NCBI GenBank assembly: GCA_021405325.1
Contig: QWII01000089.1
Coordinates: 1-42,201 of the forward strand
Direction: 5' to 3'
DNA: 42,201 bases
From: Caldilinea sp. CFX5
Lineage (GTDB): Bacteria > Chloroflexota > Anaerolineae > Caldilineales > Caldilineaceae
The position numbers and the translations under genes were made by a program. Position 1 is the stretch's first letter. Each line of letters opens with the position of its first letter. The notes beneath the pieces are model-generated. The model did no database searches and was not told the DNA's origin. It worked only from the letters and a program-made list of their open reading frames with translations. Positions 23,291 to 30,757 of the stretch are shown one piece after another.

Positions 23291-26107
23291 ATGGTGAAGC
23301 GACCCAGTAGAACATCAACACGTAAGCATACCCTTGTTCTGACCCTCTATTCGATTCTGACCCTTGCCCTCACCTGGCCCTTGTTAACACATCTGACCAC
23401 CCATGTCCCCGGCGTGGCGCAGTGGGCCTTTGATGAATCGACCTTTTTGTGGAATATCTGGTACTTCAAGCATAGCCTGATCGATCTGCACCAGAGTCCG
23501 CTCCATAGCGAATTGATCTGGTATCCGCTGGGCATTGACTTGATTCTCTACACCTACAACTTTTTTCATGCTCTGGTTGCCCAACCGCTCATGCTGGCGG
23601 TCAATCTCCCCTTCGCCAGTAACATTGCCCTGCTCCTCAGCACCATTCTCAGTGGCTACGGCACCTTTTTGCTGGTCAGCTACCTGCTTACGCAACACGC
23701 AACACGCAACACGCATTATGCCGCTTTCACTGCCGGTGCACTCTATGCTTTTGCCAGCAATCGCGCTATCTATGCAACACTCGGCCACTATGACATGGTG
23801 ACGACACAGTGGATTCCCTTTTACGCACTAACGTTATTGCGTAGCTTGGACAAAAATTTGTCGTCTGGCCAACGACGCAAGGCGGCTGTGCTAGCCGGCA
23901 TCTTCTTTGCATTCAATGGACTGGCCGAGATGATCACCGCCCTCTTTCTCGGCATCTTCACGCTAATTGTCCTGGTCATCAAGCTACGCACCGAACCCGT
24001 CACAAGCCAAAAGCTAAAAGCTAAAATCCAAAATCTCTCTATTGTCGGCCTGGTCGCCGCCCTGCTCTGGGGGCCGGTCTTGGCGCCCATTCTCAGCCAG
24101 TTTCTCACCAATGACTTTTCGTTGCAGGGCTGGGGAGAGGCGATTCCGTTGAGTGTCGATCTGCTGGGCTGGTTCACACCAACGGTGTTGCATCCTGTCT
24201 TCGGCAGCGATCTGGCGGCGGAGTTACGCCGCGTACAGGAGCGGGTACAGCTCAATAGCGGCGTTGGTTTTCAGGACATCAACACGGTCTTTCTGGGTTG
24301 GGCGACTCTGGCGCTGGCTCTGCTTGGGGTGATCGCCTACCGGCGCCAGGTGCGCATCTGGCTCTGGACGAGCTTGATCTTTGGCATCTTCACCCTCGGC
24401 CCCTTTCTGCAAATCAATGGCCGCTACCGCTTTGACCTGGATGGCATCGAAGCAACCTTTCCCCTGCCCTTTGTCATCCTCCATTATCTGCCCATTATTA
24501 AAGCAAACCGCGCGCCCAACCGGAATAGTGTTTTGTTAATGTTGGGGTTGGCGGTGTTGGTGGGGTATGGGGTGTATTGGTTATTAGGATATTGGCAAAG
24601 ATCAAAAATCCGAACCGGGGTCACCTTGTCACCCCCTCACCCTGTCACCTTGTCACTCCAATTCGCTGTCACGATACTTCTGACTGCCGCCATCCTCTTC
24701 GAGCATCTCGCCCTGCCGGCCCCGCTGTCGGATGCGCGCATTCCGGCGGTCTATGCCCAGATTGCCGCCGACCCGCGACCGGTGAGCGTCTTACAAGTGC
24801 CACTAGGATGGCGTAACAGCTTTGGCACCTGGGGACCGGAACAGACACAACTGCAATATTTCCAGTCTGCGCACGGGAAACCCATGTTAGGTGGCAACAT
24901 CAGCCGGGCGCCCGCTTTCAAAATGGACTATTTCAAACGCATCCCACTCTTTCAGGCGATTCATAATGTGCAGAAGGATGACCCAGTTGAACCGCCGCTG
25001 TTAGAAGCGGCGCAGGCGCAAGCGGCTGATTTGATGTATCTCTACAACACCGGCTATGTGTTGCTCTACCCGCCCATTCCGCAGCGCAAACCATACGAAG
25101 ACAACTGGCAAGAGACGTGGGATCTCGTGAAGGCGACCCTGCCGCTAGAAGCCGAACCCTTCTGGCGCGGCGATGGCATTGAAGCTTATCGCGTGGTGCA
25201 ACCGCCAGGCAGTGATGATTTCACCCTGGATCTGGGGAGCGCCGGCACCTATCCCTACCGCGGCGAAGGGTGGGATGAGCGCGAAACCGATAATCAATAC
25301 GACGCTACAATCATCTGGGCCACCGCCGAAGAAAGCCGCTTGTTTGTGCCGCTACGGCAGGTGGATGCAAACGCCACCTACACGCTTCAGTTGCGGCTTC
25401 ATCCCTATAGCTACCCCGGCAGCCAATGGCAAACCGTGGCGGCGCAAGTCAACACCTGGCAGGGAAAACAGCATACCCTGACTGAAGGTTGGCAAGAGGT
25501 GAGTTGGTCGATCCCAGGCAGCGTTCTCATCGACAGCTTGAATCATATTGACCTGCACTGGGGATGGACGGTGCGCCCGCGTGATGTGTTGGGGGGCAGC
25601 CGGCAGATCGGCAGCACTGGCGTCACTTTGCCGGTCGATGCAGAACTTAATGGCTTTGCCGAGGGTGGCTTCATTGCGCTCTTTGACGAAGCCGGCAACC
25701 AGAGCGATGGCTCAGCCGGACGCAACGGGGTCAACGTGACGGTGCTGGACGCAGCGGGTGAGGTGCTGGACAAAAAAGGCTTTGACACCACCGCCAACAG
25801 CTACGAAAGTGACGCCCTGGCCGAATATCTGGGCAAGATTGAGCCGGGGCGGATTGTCCTGGTCACCACCAAGGGCGACGCAACGGCGCATCTGACTGAG
25901 GCCGCCGTGAATGGGTTGCGGGCGCTGGGCGCAGAGGTGACTATCGAGACATTGCAAGGCAACTATTTTTCCCTCATCGGCGTGCAAGGGGCGATGCCCG
26001 GTAGTGCAGCGTTGATTGTCGATCCCAATTCCGCCTACTTGCGCATTGGCTTGGACCCCGATCGGCGGTCGTTGGCGGCGGCGGTGGATTGGGTTGTCAT
26101 TAGGTGA
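23291..26107 (+). CDS. Large GT-C/YfhO-like membrane protein with C-terminal ILEI-like domain
   Basis: 938 residues. The first 480 hold about 10-12 helices; the opening DES...[12 protein letters not shown] and [15 protein letters not shown] pattern fits the GT-C-type transferase or YfhO-like proteins common in Chloroflexota. A large extracytoplasmic part follows. The last 130 residues (about 805-930) read [37 protein letters not shown] and [20 protein letters not shown]. That is the pattern of the FAM3/ILEI (interleukin-like EMT inducer) domain, ending [12 protein letters not shown]. Three membrane loops are made of short repeat DNA (about residues 134-142, 238-249 and 443-456). Start ATG 23291 has a weak ribosome site. 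Function is probably surface glycan or polymer assembly. Confidence 0.72.
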   Translation: MVKRPSRTSTRKHTLVLTLYSILTLALTWPLLTHLTTHVPGVAQWAFDESTFLWNIWYFKHSLIDLHQSPLHSELIWYPLGIDLILYTYNFFHALVAQPLMLAVNLPFASNIALLLSTILSGYGTFLLVSYLLTQHATRNTHYAAFTAGALYAFASNRAIYATLGHYDMVTTQWIPFYALTLLRSLDKNLSSGQRRKAAVLAGIFFAFNGLAEMITALFLGIFTLIVLVIKLRTEPVTSQKLKAKIQNLSIVGLVAALLWGPVLAPILSQFLTNDFSLQGWGEAIPLSVDLLGWFTPTVLHPVFGSDLAAELRRVQERVQLNSGVGFQDINTVFLGWATLALALLGVIAYRRQVRIWLWTSLIFGIFTLGPFLQINGRYRFDLDGIEATFPLPFVILHYLPIIKANRAPNRNSVLLMLGLAVLVGYGVYWLLGYWQRSKIRTGVTLSPPHPVTLSLQFAVTILLTAAILFEHLALPAPLSDARIPAVYAQIAADPRPVSVLQVPLGWRNSFGTWGPEQTQLQYFQSAHGKPMLGGNISRAPAFKMDYFKRIPLFQAIHNVQKDDPVEPPLLEAAQAQAADLMYLYNTGYVLLYPPIPQRKPYEDNWQETWDLVKATLPLEAEPFWRGDGIEAYRVVQPPGSDDFTLDLGSAGTYPYRGEGWDERETDNQYDATIIWATAEESRLFVPLRQVDANATYTLQLRLHPYSYPGSQWQTVAAQVNTWQGKQHTLTEGWQEVSWSIPGSVLIDSLNHIDLHWGWTVRPRDVLGGSRQIGSTGVTLPVDAELNGFAEGGFIALFDEAGNQSDGSAGRNGVNVTVLDAAGEVLDKKGFDTTANSYESDALAEYLGKIEPGRIVLVTTKGDATAHLTEAAVNGLRALGAEVTIETLQGNYFSLIGVQGAMPGSAALIVDPNSAYLRIGLDPDRRSLAAAVDWVVIR
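24619..24656. repeat. GGTGACAR octamer array inside a coding sequence
   Basis: The inverted octamer (TTGTCACC/CTGTCACC) occurs about four times here and is translated as [12 protein letters not shown] in a loop of the 938-residue membrane protein. It is the same array as the intergenic hairpin at 14069-14217. Confidence 0.75.
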
Positions 26108-26307
26108 AATGAATACGGCGTTGTTCCATAGCTATCGGCTGGCAGCGGCCATCGATAGCCACGATGAACCCTTTTACGGAAAGCGCGCCGCGTTGCGCCC
26201 CTCTTGTTGTGGTGGTGCAGCCAAAGCCGACACCACACACTTTTTCCGGATTGCCACGGCCTATGTCATACACCGCCGAAACCATTGATGGCGTCGTTAC
26301 CGCTTCG

Positions 26308-29004
26308 TCACAACGAAACGCCCAACAACCCGCGCGTAAATTGAAAATCGATATTCCCTTGCTGATAAAGCCGGGGCGCATAGCGATGCTCGATCACCTG
26401 TTGGCAGCGTTCCAGGATCTGGTCAACCCAGCCATTGGCGTCACCGGTGAGGAAGAGATCGAGGTCGTTAGCATAGCGTTGCATGGTCGCCTCCGACGCC
26501 ATCTGGATCACCGGCGTCAGGGGATGGGTTTGCAATGGGTGGTCATTGACCAATGCCAGGATCAACTCGACACCGGTGGCGGCCAATCCGGTCACGGTTT
26601 CGACCCAATGTTCTGTGGGCGTCTCCATAATGTGGAAGCCCTGTTGGCGTGCATGTTCGCCATAGGCCAGCGACGGCAGGACGGTTGCTTGTGTCAACAG
26701 CTTGTCCCGGTAGGCCGCCGCCGAAAGCAACCCCGTATTTTCCGGCACGACCACCAATCCGCCGGCGCCGACAATCATCTTAGTCAGCTTTGCCAGTCGT
26801 TGGGCGACGGCGGCGGAAACCGGGCCGTCACTGAGCAGCCCGATGCGCAAAGCTTCCAAGCCGACCTTCTCCTGGCTGGTGGGTGCGGCGCTTGCCAGTT
26901 GTTCGGCAAACCACGCTTCCACTTTGGCTGTCACCTTGTCGATGCCGCCATCGAGTTGGATGCTGGCAAAGCCCAGGCGACTGGGATCGCCCCCCTGCTC
27001 GGCAATCTGATGGCGCATGAAATCGTTGTGGGTCTTCTCGCAGCCATGTTCCAGCAACAGACAGTGCTTGACCAGCGGGTGGGTGACATAGCCGACCATG
27101 GTGCGCGCATACATCTCCTCAAAGCGACCGGCGGAGTTGCCGCAGCCTTCGGTGTGGGCCAACGCTACAAAACGGGAGAGTTGGTTGGCTTGCGCCAGGC
27201 CGCTCTGGTTGAGCCGCCGTGCAATCATATTCGCCACTTGGCCGGCGCAGAGGCTGGTCGGCAGGATCAAGCCGATCTGGTCACTGGCGCGGTGGCCGTT
27301 GTGGCGGGTGACGGTGAAACGCAGGGGACTGGGCGCCACATCCGTTTGAATGGCAATCGGCGTCCCGGTCGGCAACGGGGCCGTGAGTAGCGTCGCCAGT
27401 TGGCTCTCGTCAGTCTGCCGCCAGTTGCGCCAGATCTGCACCTGGGCATGACCCGCCTTTTCCCCCACACTGCGCTGACCGGAGGCGATTTTGAGCGTCA
27501 GCTCAAAGGTCTGGTTGCCCAACTCATCCATCGATAACCCATCCTGGTAGAGACCGGCGTTGACATCCATGTCATTGGCTAATAATTGGAAGCGGCGGGT
27601 CGTCGTCACCACTTTGATGGTTGGCACAAAGGGAAAGTTGGTGATCGAGCCGTTGCCGGTGGTAAAGAAGATCACATTGCAGCCGGCGGCGACCTGACCG
27701 GCAATGCTCTCCAGATCGTTGCCGGGGCTGTCCATAAAGTAGTAGCCGGACGCCTTCATGGGCGCGCCGTAGTCAATGGCATAGTCGAGCCGGGACGCGG
27801 GGTCTTTTTTACGGGCCGCGCCAATCGATTTGAGCGTAATGTTATAGAGTCCGCGATATTTGTTGCCGCCGGAGGGATTGCCTTCGGCGTCGGCGCCATG
27901 CCAGGCGGCGCGCGCTTTGAATTCTTCCATCAACTGCAAAAATTTCTGGGCGGTCGCCAGGTCGCGCACCTTTTGTAAGACGTAGGGTTCGGCGCCGATC
28001 AACTCGTCGGTTTCGGCCAAATTCGCGGCCCCGCCATAGCGAATCAACTCACGGGCGATCCAGCCGAGCAGCGGGTTGGCTGAGATCCCGGAGAAGGAAT
28101 CGGAGCCGCCACATTGTAGGGCGATCTTGAGATGGGCAATCGATTCCGGCGTGCGCGCAAAGGCGTTGACCGCCGGCAACCAGGCGCGCACAACCGTTTC
28201 CCCCTTGGCTAAATTCTCCTGAAAGCCGCCGCTGAGGGACAAATAGTCATGGATCACATCGTCCAGCGGGTAGTTGTGTTGGCGCACATAGTCCGCGACC
28301 ATGGTGTTGGTTACTGCCTCGACCCCATAGTCCACCAGCAGCACCGCGCCCACATTGGGGTGGGTGATAAAGCCGGCCAGGGTGCGCAGGAGCAGCGCTA
28401 AGTTGTTGGGCTGTTCGGCGCCGCCCTCGGTGTGGGCAATGGGGACAATGCCGTCAATGTTGGGGTAGTTTTTGAGTTCACCCTGGAGGCGGGCAGCCAG
28501 TTGCTTGACATAGCTGCCGGTGCGCGAGCTGGTTCCCAAGAGGACAATGGTATTGCGCGTGCCAACGCCCCGTTCCGCAGAGCGGCGATAGCCCAGGAAA
28601 GTGCGCGTTTCCGTATAGGGGGGCAGGGCGTCCGCCGGTTGAAAGGTCGCCGGGTCGATGATGTAGGGCTTGACCTGATCGACAAAGTTGGCCGCGGCGG
28701 GCAACGTGAAATCCAGGGTGCGCCCCTGCAACGCATGTAAGACGCTGTCGTTGATCACATATTGCCCCGGCGCTATCGGCTGCACGGCGACGCCAAAGGG
28801 CAATTCCCAGGAGAGCAATGCTTCGCCAACCGCAATCGGTTGAATGGCAAAGCGATGGCCTTCCATTAACGTGTAATCGAGGGTCAAGGTCTGGTTTTGA
28901 TATTGAATCGTCGTGCCGGCTTCCAGGCGGCGGGTGGCAATGGCGACATTATCACCGGGCAAGGGCAAACGCCCAACCTCGGCAAATTGATAGGTGGCGG
29001 TCAT
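26308..29004 (-). CDS. UxaA-type altronate/sugar-acid dehydratase, extended by a second UxaA-like unit
   Basis: 898 residues against about 495 for a usual UxaA. Residues 10-90 form a SAF domain, and 150-525 a UxaA core with LLGTSSRTGSYVKQL, the Cys298 motif QCGGSDSFSGISANP and the C-terminal TTGNGSITNFPFVPTIKVV. Residues 540-898 are a second UxaA-like unit containing AHTEGCGNS (Cys621) and LLEHGCEKTHNDF (Cys655). The first unit has lost the matching cysteines (HTEGG, DYGVE), while the second has no CGGSD motif. The family removes water from altronate or galactarate using iron. The start ATG 29004 has GAGGAA upstream, and TATAAT lies at 29046-29051 on the minus strand. Neighbouring DgoD-like and HpcH-like genes support sugar-acid catabolism. 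The exact substrate is unknown. Confidence 0.82.
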   Translation of the reverse strand: MTATYQFAEVGRLPLPGDNVAIATRRLEAGTTIQYQNQTLTLDYTLMEGHRFAIQPIAVGEALLSWELPFGVAVQPIAPGQYVINDSVLHALQGRTLDFTLPAAANFVDQVKPYIIDPATFQPADALPPYTETRTFLGYRRSAERGVGTRNTIVLLGTSSRTGSYVKQLAARLQGELKNYPNIDGIVPIAHTEGGAEQPNNLALLLRTLAGFITHPNVGAVLLVDYGVEAVTNTMVADYVRQHNYPLDDVIHDYLSLSGGFQENLAKGETVVRAWLPAVNAFARTPESIAHLKIALQCGGSDSFSGISANPLLGWIARELIRYGGAANLAETDELIGAEPYVLQKVRDLATAQKFLQLMEEFKARAAWHGADAEGNPSGGNKYRGLYNITLKSIGAARKKDPASRLDYAIDYGAPMKASGYYFMDSPGNDLESIAGQVAAGCNVIFFTTGNGSITNFPFVPTIKVVTTTRRFQLLANDMDVNAGLYQDGLSMDELGNQTFELTLKIASGQRSVGEKAGHAQVQIWRNWRQTDESQLATLLTAPLPTGTPIAIQTDVAPSPLRFTVTRHNGHRASDQIGLILPTSLCAGQVANMIARRLNQSGLAQANQLSRFVALAHTEGCGNSAGRFEEMYARTMVGYVTHPLVKHCLLLEHGCEKTHNDFMRHQIAEQGGDPSRLGFASIQLDGGIDKVTAKVEAWFAEQLASAAPTSQEKVGLEALRIGLLSDGPVSAAVAQRLAKLTKMIVGAGGLVVVPENTGLLSAAAYRDKLLTQATVLPSLAYGEHARQQGFHIMETPTEHWVETVTGLAATGVELILALVNDHPLQTHPLTPVIQMASEATMQRYANDLDLFLTGDANGWVDQILERCQQVIEHRYAPRLYQQGNIDFQFTRGLLGVSL

Positions 29005-29045
29005 AGGTGCTGGTTCCTCGATAGTTGATCTTATAGGCGAACAGA

Positions 29046-29051
29046 ATTATA
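29046..29051 (-). promoter_or_regulatory. -10 box upstream of the UxaA-like gene
   Basis: TATAAT on the minus strand lies about 42 bases before the start codon. No good -35 is seen at 16-18 nt, so this is a weak assignment. Confidence 0.35.
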
Positions 29052-29103
29052 ATGCAGATAGCATACCACGAAATCGAACGTAGCGCTAGTGAAAGCGGAA
29101 AAG

Positions 29104-29226
29104 ATGCCTTCACCATTTCCAGGCATGGATCCATATATCGATTACACGCAGAAGCCGCCGCTTCCCGCCTTTGACCAACAAACACAGAACTGGATCGATA
29201 CCCTGCTGCGCGACTACCAACTGGCC
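29104..29226 (+). pseudogene. DUF4058 gene fragment cut off by a hairpin element
   Basis: The frame from ATG 29104 begins MPSPFPGMDPYIDYTQKPPL, the hallmark opening of DUF4058 proteins, which are normally about 250 residues. After about 40 residues (ending WIDTLLRDYQLAAN) the sequence runs into the perfect hairpin at 29231-29310 and no further DUF4058 sequence follows. The rest has been deleted or replaced. The 311-bp gap between the UxaA-like and aldolase genes holds nothing else but this fragment and the hairpin. Confidence 0.7.
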
Positions 29227-29230
29227 GCAA

Positions 29231-29310
29231 ACACAACAACGGATAGAGGTAGCAACGGATTTCTCTCAAGAAGAAGGCAAATCCGTTGCTACCTCTATCC
29301 GTTGTTGTGT
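29231..29310. repeat. Perfect 32-bp hairpin, ACAACGGAT family
   Basis: The arms at 29231-29262 and 29279-29310 (ACACAACAACGGATAGAGGT...) are perfectly complementary around a 16-nt loop. The first 30 bases match the pair at 865-1015 at 25 positions. It sits at the breakpoint of the DUF4058 fragment and five bases beyond the aldolase stop codon, so it may also act as that gene's terminator. Confidence 0.85.
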
Positions 29311-29315
29311 CCTGT

Positions 29316-30092
29316 TTACCCCGCCAATTGCCGGATCTCGGTTGCGCCTTGGCGCATGGCGGCGGCGTAGACGGCTGTGTCCATGCTGTAGGAAATAACA
29401 TTAAAGCCAATCGCCATCCACTCTTGCGCCTGCGCTTTGTTGGCCGGTTGGATGCCCGCGCCCAGACCATACTTGCGGCTCACCTCGACGACTCGTTTGA
29501 GCGCGTCATGGAAGCGTAGGTTGGCAAAGTCGCCGGGGATGCCCATGGAGTTGGTCAGGTCAAAGTGGCCGACCCACAAAATATCGACGCCGGGCGTCTG
29601 GGCAATCGCTTCGAGATTGTTGAGACCTTCGACGCTTTCGATCTGGCAGATGATCGTTGTGTTCTGGTTGGCATAGGCCAGAAACTCCGGCGGATTGACC
29701 GACTTGTAATCGGTCTGGGCATTGCCGAGGATCACGCCACGGTCGCCTAGCGGAGCATATTTGGCCGCGTTGACAATGGCTTTGGCCTGCTCCGCCGTTT
29801 TGACGTTAGGCACCATAATGCCCAGCGCACCCAGGTCGAGGCTGCGGGCGATAAAGTGGTACTCCACTTGGGGAATACGCACAAAGGGGGCGATGGTGGT
29901 GACTTTGAACCAGGCGTAGAGATCGGCCAGTTGGGCTGGCGTAAAGGCGGCGTGTTCGGTGTCGATCACGACAAAATCGAGATCGGCAGTGTCGAGGATT
30001 TGGGCGATGCCACGGGTGCCAAATTCACCAATCATGTGACCAACCGGCACTTTGCCGGCCGCCATGACTTGTTTGCAGCGGTTTGCTTTCAT
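29316..30092 (-). CDS. HpcH/HpaI family aldolase (2-keto-3-deoxy sugar acid type)
   Basis: A 258-residue class II pyruvate aldolase that would split a 2-keto-3-deoxy acid into pyruvate and an aldehyde. TIM-barrel landmarks are VVIDTEHAAFTPAQL (metal and substrate strand), PFVRIPQ, SLDLGALGIMVPNVKTAEQA, the metal glutamate in CQIESVEGLNN and VGHFDLTNSMGIPG with the metal aspartate. The start is ATG 30092; the frame runs further upstream to 30209 without support, and the promoter at 30181-30209 excludes it. The ribosome site is weak (GGAAC). With the dehydratases nearby it completes the logic of a non-phosphorylated sugar-acid pathway: dehydration, then aldol cleavage. Confidence 0.85.
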   Translation of the reverse strand: MKANRCKQVMAAGKVPVGHMIGEFGTRGIAQILDTADLDFVVIDTEHAAFTPAQLADLYAWFKVTTIAPFVRIPQVEYHFIARSLDLGALGIMVPNVKTAEQAKAIVNAAKYAPLGDRGVILGNAQTDYKSVNPPEFLAYANQNTTIICQIESVEGLNNLEAIAQTPGVDILWVGHFDLTNSMGIPGDFANLRFHDALKRVVEVSRKYGLGAGIQPANKAQAQEWMAIGFNVISYSMDTAVYAAAMRQGATEIRQLAG

Positions 30093-30180
30093 GGTTGGGT
30101 TCCATTTCAGGTTAGGGTTTGTTGGTTTGCTTGCACACTCATTTACATCGGGTGCGGCTTGGGGAGAGAAACATAGCTGA

Positions 30181-30209
30181 ATTGTAACCCGCTCTACGGA
30201 TTGACACAA
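30181..30209 (-). promoter_or_regulatory. Sigma70 promoter for the aldolase gene
   Basis: On the minus strand, TTGTGT (30209-30204), a 17-nt spacer and TACAAT (30186-30181). The leader to ATG 30092 would be about 80 nt. It lies downstream of the peptide gene terminator, so the aldolase is transcribed separately. Confidence 0.65.
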
Positions 30210-30232
30210 ATTTTAAAGCACAACCCTCTTTT

Positions 30233-30292
30233 ATAGATGTTCAGATTTATAGATGTTCAGAGAATGTTTCGGTTCTTTTCCTGAACATCTAT
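30233..30292. repeat. ATAGATGTTCAG direct repeat and hairpin
   Basis: ATAGATGTTCAG occurs at 30233-30244 and 30249-30260, and inverted as CTGAACATCTAT at 30281-30292. The second and third copies make a 12-bp stem with a 20-nt loop. Three copies just upstream of the aldolase promoter could be regulator sites. Confidence 0.6.
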
Positions 30293-30333
30293 CGTTGGCT
30301 ACCCTTGACGCCAACCGATCACCATTGCCAATG

Positions 30334-30363
30334 AAAAAAAGGGGCGGCATAAGCCCCTTTTTT
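30334..30363 (-). terminator. Intrinsic terminator of the small peptide gene
   Basis: A GC stem GGGGC/GCCCC (30341-30345 with 30353-30357) is flanked by a run of A on one side and T on the other, so it works as a Rho-independent terminator on either strand. It begins 15 nt after the stop codon of the 24-codon gene. Confidence 0.8.
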
Positions 30364-30378
30364 ATCGCTACTTCAGCT

Positions 30379-30453
30379 TTACGTCCAGTTAATCGAATCC
30401 ATAACCATCGCCGCCCCACGAGTCTGCCCTAAGAAGAGTAATAGCAGATTCAT
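30379..30453 (-). CDS. 24-residue leucine-rich peptide (leader peptide or small protein)
   Basis: ATG 30453 is preceded by the strong ribosome site GGAGGAG with a 6-nt spacer, and the frame ends at TAA 30379. The peptide begins MNLLLLFLGQTRGAA and ends MVMDSINWT. Four consecutive leucine codons are all different (CTG, CTA, TTA, CTC), with a fifth leucine at position 8 (TTA). The intrinsic terminator follows at once. This resembles a branched-chain amino acid leader peptide with attenuator, but no leu or ilv gene follows; the next minus-strand gene is the aldolase with its own promoter. A small membrane peptide or peptide precursor is the alternative. No clear promoter was seen upstream. Confidence 0.5.
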   Translation of the reverse strand: MNLLLLFLGQTRGAAMVMDSINWT

Positions 30454-30614
30454 CTTTTTCTCCTCCATTTACAAAAATCGCGCCCCTATTCAACTTACAA
30501 AATTGCTGATTAACTTATCCTGCGACCTCGCCTAGTGTAATCCAACTCCGGCAAATTTTGACTAACAGAATGCTGTCAGTCTAGCAATTTAAGGCAACCA
30601 AGAGCAGCAATTGA

Positions 30615-30643
30615 TTGCGAACAGCGACAAGTTAGGATACGAT
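30615..30643 (+). promoter_or_regulatory. Candidate promoter of the S9 peptidase gene
   Basis: TTGCGA (30615-30620), a 17-nt spacer and TACGAT (30638-30643). The leader of about 108 nt contains complementary GCTCCCCA and TGGGGAGAGC segments that could form a hairpin before the ribosome site. Confidence 0.45.
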
Positions 30644-30757
30644 AAGTGTAGGAGATGTCTAGGAGAAATGGCGGCGCTCCCCAGCGGCTAGACCGCATAG
30701 CAGTCATAGCCATTACCTACGATTGGGGAGAGCGACCGCCCAAAGGAAAACGTACCC

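Larger units (their letters stand above)
30093..30757. other. 665-bp gap with two promoters, hairpins and a peptide gene
   Basis: It contains, from left to right, the aldolase promoter (30181-30209), a direct repeat plus hairpin (30233-30292), an intrinsic terminator (30334-30363), a 24-codon gene on the minus strand (30379-30453) and the S9 peptidase promoter (30615-30643). Nothing else was recognised. Confidence 0.65.

Noticed and set aside
26164..27390. 408-codon open frame on the plus strand
   Set aside because: It lies antisense to the UxaA-like gene in a GC-rich region; its sequence is the mirror of the dehydratase codons and shows no domain of its own.
30231..30419. 62-codon open frame on the minus strand
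   Set aside because: It runs through the intrinsic terminator and has no ribosome site, whereas the overlapping 24-codon frame has a strong one.
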